Positions 6,518 through 7,827 of a stretch of 7,827 nt of DNA are shown here, piece after piece. Under the pieces are notes generated by a model. That model was not told where the DNA came from. It saw nothing but the letters and a program-made list of their open reading frames with translations, and searched no databases. The position numbers were made by a program, and so were the translations under genes. This stretch comes from Flavobacterium sp. Its GTDB lineage: Bacteria > Bacteroidota > Bacteroidia > Flavobacteriales > Flavobacteriaceae. Within the stretch, counting starts at the first letter, position 1, and the number at the start of each line of letters is the position of its first letter. The stretch is from the NCBI GenBank assembly GCA_024642295.1, contig JAHEBK010000071.1:1-7827 (forward strand), in the 5' to 3' direction.

Positions 6518-6922
6518 CTATTTTTTACTCCCTTCAATAATTGCTCCAGTTCCTGCACCAACACCTGCACCAGCTAAACCTCCAATTATTGCACCTTCTC
6601 CTTTTTTATCACTTATAACAGCTCCAGTTACAGCACCAACTCCAGCTCCAATTAAGGCACCTTTCACAGCACCACTCATTTTTTTCTTTTCTGTAACAGT
6701 TGTTGTAGTTGTTGTAGTTGCAGGTTGATTTACTACAATAACTTCTTTTTCAGCCTTAGCATTATTCATTTCTATCTGCATCGAATCAATTACTTTTTGT
6801 TTTTCAATAGCAATTTTCATTGAATCAACGGTTTCCTGTGTTACTCCTTCAGCATTCATTTCTCCCTGATTTTTACAAGAAAAAATAGTCAAAGACAATA
6901 ATGTAATATACAATAGTTTCAT
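6518..6922 (-). CDS. Small glycine-zipper lipoprotein
   Basis: This is a 134-residue envelope lipoprotein of unknown function. The chosen start is the ATG at 6920-6922, because it gives a compact lipoprotein signal peptide with lipobox IFSC and lipidated Cys16. The frame also extends to a TTG at 6944-6946, but that would only add a polar leader. After Cys16 comes a charged, probably helical segment (about 21-62), then seven threonines (69-75), a short basic patch (KKK, 79-81) and a Gly/Ala-rich glycine-zipper region (84-128). The zipper has two copies of one motif (88-103 and 114-129), 12 of 16 residues identical, joined by a charged turn (SDKKGEG). Such zippers form tightly packed membrane helix hairpins, as in the YMGG and OmpA-type glycine-zipper families. 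It lies between kynU and kmo but is no known part of the kynurenine pathway. A stress or envelope role would be a guess. Confidence 0.85.
   Translation of the reverse strand: MKLLYITLLSLTIFSCKNQGEMNAEGVTQETVDSMKIAIEKQKVIDSMQIEMNNAKAEKEVIVVNQPATTTTTTTVTEKKKMSGAVKGALIGAGVGAVTGAVISDKKGEGAIIGGLAGAGVGAGTGAIIEGSKK
6536..6661 (-). repeat. Duplicated glycine-zipper motif inside the lipoprotein gene
   Basis: Two 48-nt segments, 6614-6661 and 6536-6583, are offset by 78 nt and encode 16-residue glycine-zipper helices with 12 identical positions (both contain GAGVGA and TGA). The DNA copies have diverged, so this is an old internal duplication or a structural constraint rather than a recent tandem repeat. 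Confidence 0.6.
6698..6720 (-). repeat. Period-9 microsatellite encoding the threonine linker
   Basis: The plus strand shows about 2.6 copies of AGTTGTTGT. On the coding strand this gives alternating ACA and ACT codons, the run of seven threonines between the helical and glycine-zipper parts of the lipoprotein. The unit is a multiple of three, so slippage would change linker length without breaking the frame. Confidence 0.6.
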
Positions 6923-6951
6923 AAGTTTAAAATTTAAATTTAACAATACTC

Positions 6952-6958
6952 CAAATTA
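6952..6958 (-). promoter_or_regulatory. Weak candidate -7 element for the lipoprotein gene
   Basis: The minus strand reads TAATTTG, one base shorter in the spacer than the Bacteroidota consensus TAnnTTTG. It lies 30 nt before the chosen ATG. No well-spaced -33 TTG is visible; the nearest are 12 and 26 nt upstream. No U-tract terminator is seen between kynU and this gene either, so read-through from kynU is an equally good explanation for its expression. Confidence 0.25.
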
Positions 6959-7040
6959 CATCATATTTTCCAATGTTTTTTATACAATTTGAGTCTGTTT
7001 TTATATAATTACCAGTAATCATATCAGCTATTTAAATTCA

Positions 7041-7827
7041 TTATTTTTGTATTCCTGCTTTTAAAATTTGACCAAAGTCATACATATCTTCAAAAGAACA
7101 ATATAAAGGTACGGGCGCCAAACGAATTACATTAGGCTCACGCCAATCGACAATCACACCATTCACCATCAAATAATCAAACAAATCGCGTCCTTCCCCA
7201 TGAAGAAAAACAGATAATTGGCATCCTCTTTCATTGGGATTTGAAGGTGTAATAATTTCAAAACTACTAGCAACCTCTTTATCAATTTCAGTCAGAATAA
7301 ATTCTAAATAAGAAGTAATTTGATTTCTCTTTTCAATCAAAGCGTCCATTCCAATTTCATCAAACATTTCGACAGAAGCCAAATAAGGTGCTAATGAGAT
7401 TACCGGCAAATTACTCACTTGCCAACCATCAACTCCTTCAATTGGGTCAAATGTAGGTTCCATTTTGAAACGACGTTCTTTATTATGACCCCACCAACCC
7501 GCAAAACGAGGCAAATCCTTATCCGCATGGTGTTTTTCGTGAACAAAACAGCCCGAGGCATTTCCTGGTCCTGAATTCATATATTTATAACTACACCAAG
7601 CCGCAAAATCTACATTCCAATCATGCAATTCTAATTTTACATTTCCTGCAGCATGCGCTAAATCCCAACCAACTTTTGCTCCTACTTGATGTCCCGCTTC
7701 AGTAATTGTTTTCATGTCAAAAACCTGTCCTGTATAGTAATTCACGCCACCAATTAATACTAAAGCCAGTTCATCACCCACTTCATTAATTTTAGCAATC
7801 ACATCTTCTGTACGAATATTGTGTTCG
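7041..7827 (-). CDS. kynU: Kynureninase, C-terminal part (cut by window edge)
   Basis: This PLP enzyme (EC 3.7.1.3) cleaves 3-hydroxykynurenine to 3-hydroxyanthranilate and alanine, and kynurenine to anthranilate. The frame runs off the right edge; the last 261 residues are visible, of a family length of about 415-465, so roughly the first 160-200 are missing. The GTG at 7800-7802 is an internal valine, not the start, because the frame continues as EHNIRTED before it. The visible part has YYTGQVFD, then GWDLAHAAGNV, whose Asp and His contact the cofactor in known kynureninases. CSYKYMNSGPG follows, with the PLP-binding lysine encoded at 7584-7586. Further on are WWGH, NLPVISLAPYLAS and the C-terminal RLAPVPLYCSFEDMYDFG. 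No frameshift is seen. It acts directly after KMO in the pathway. Confidence 0.96.
   Translation of the reverse strand, partial: EHNIRTEDVIAKINEVGDELALVLIGGVNYYTGQVFDMKTITEAGHQVGAKVGWDLAHAAGNVKLELHDWNVDFAAWCSYKYMNSGPGNASGCFVHEKHHADKDLPRFAGWWGHNKERRFKMEPTFDPIEGVDGWQVSNLPVISLAPYLASVEMFDEIGMDALIEKRNQITSYLEFILTEIDKEVASSFEIITPSNPNERGCQLSVFLHGEGRDLFDYLMVNGVIVDWREPNVIRLAPVPLYCSFEDMYDFGQILKAGIQK

Noticed and set aside
6923..6946. Upstream TTG start for the lipoprotein gene
   Set aside because: It adds eight residues (LNLNFKL region) before the signal peptide. The ATG at 6920-6922 gives a normal lipoprotein signal and is the commoner start codon.
7800..7802. GTG as the start of kynureninase
   Set aside because: The frame stays open to the window edge with conserved-looking sequence before it, and a start here would remove a large part of the enzyme. 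The gene is simply cut by the window.

Overview
The window looks like core chromosome of a Flavobacterium or close relative (Bacteroidota, Flavobacteriia). The grounds are low G+C (roughly one third by eye), no Shine-Dalgarno sequence before any start, two matches to the Bacteroidota -7 promoter consensus TAnnTTTG, the exbB-exbD-exbD-tonB gene order, and a tryptophan-to-3-hydroxyanthranilate pathway. Eight protein genes are visible, one of them cut by the right edge. There are no tRNA or rRNA genes, CRISPR arrays, insertion sequences or phage genes.

Positions 1-2978 (minus strand) hold one transcription unit that encodes a Ton energy-transduction complex: exbB (2154-2978), two different exbD genes (1502-2113 and 922-1482) and tonB (72-887). 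Gaps between genes are 19-40 nt with no terminator between them. A strong intrinsic terminator (16-42) follows tonB. The ExbB/ExbD motor would use the proton gradient at the inner membrane to move TonB, which pulls open TonB-dependent outer-membrane receptors.

Positions 2979-3350 are a 372-nt AT-rich divergent intergenic region with a likely exbB promoter and several long A or T tracts. Next comes a plus-strand HerA-like ATPase of the DUF853/YjgR type (3351-4883). It converges on kmo, and a 17-bp hairpin (4898-4941) lies between the two stop codons and can serve both.

Positions 4955-7827 (minus strand) hold kynurenine 3-monooxygenase (kmo), a small glycine-zipper lipoprotein gene and the 3' part of kynureninase (kynU). 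KMO makes 3-hydroxykynurenine and KynU cleaves it to 3-hydroxyanthranilate plus alanine, a route used for tryptophan breakdown and de novo NAD synthesis. The two enzyme genes are neighbours but probably not one transcript, because the lipoprotein gene between them ends in its own strong terminator and kmo has its own candidate promoter.

I found no convincing undescribed system. The points worth a second look are modest: two divergent ExbD paralogues in one motor, a TonB transmembrane segment without the enterobacterial histidine, a heptaproline run and a start-proximal dyad in tonB, the phased A/T tracts, and the function of the interposed lipoprotein.
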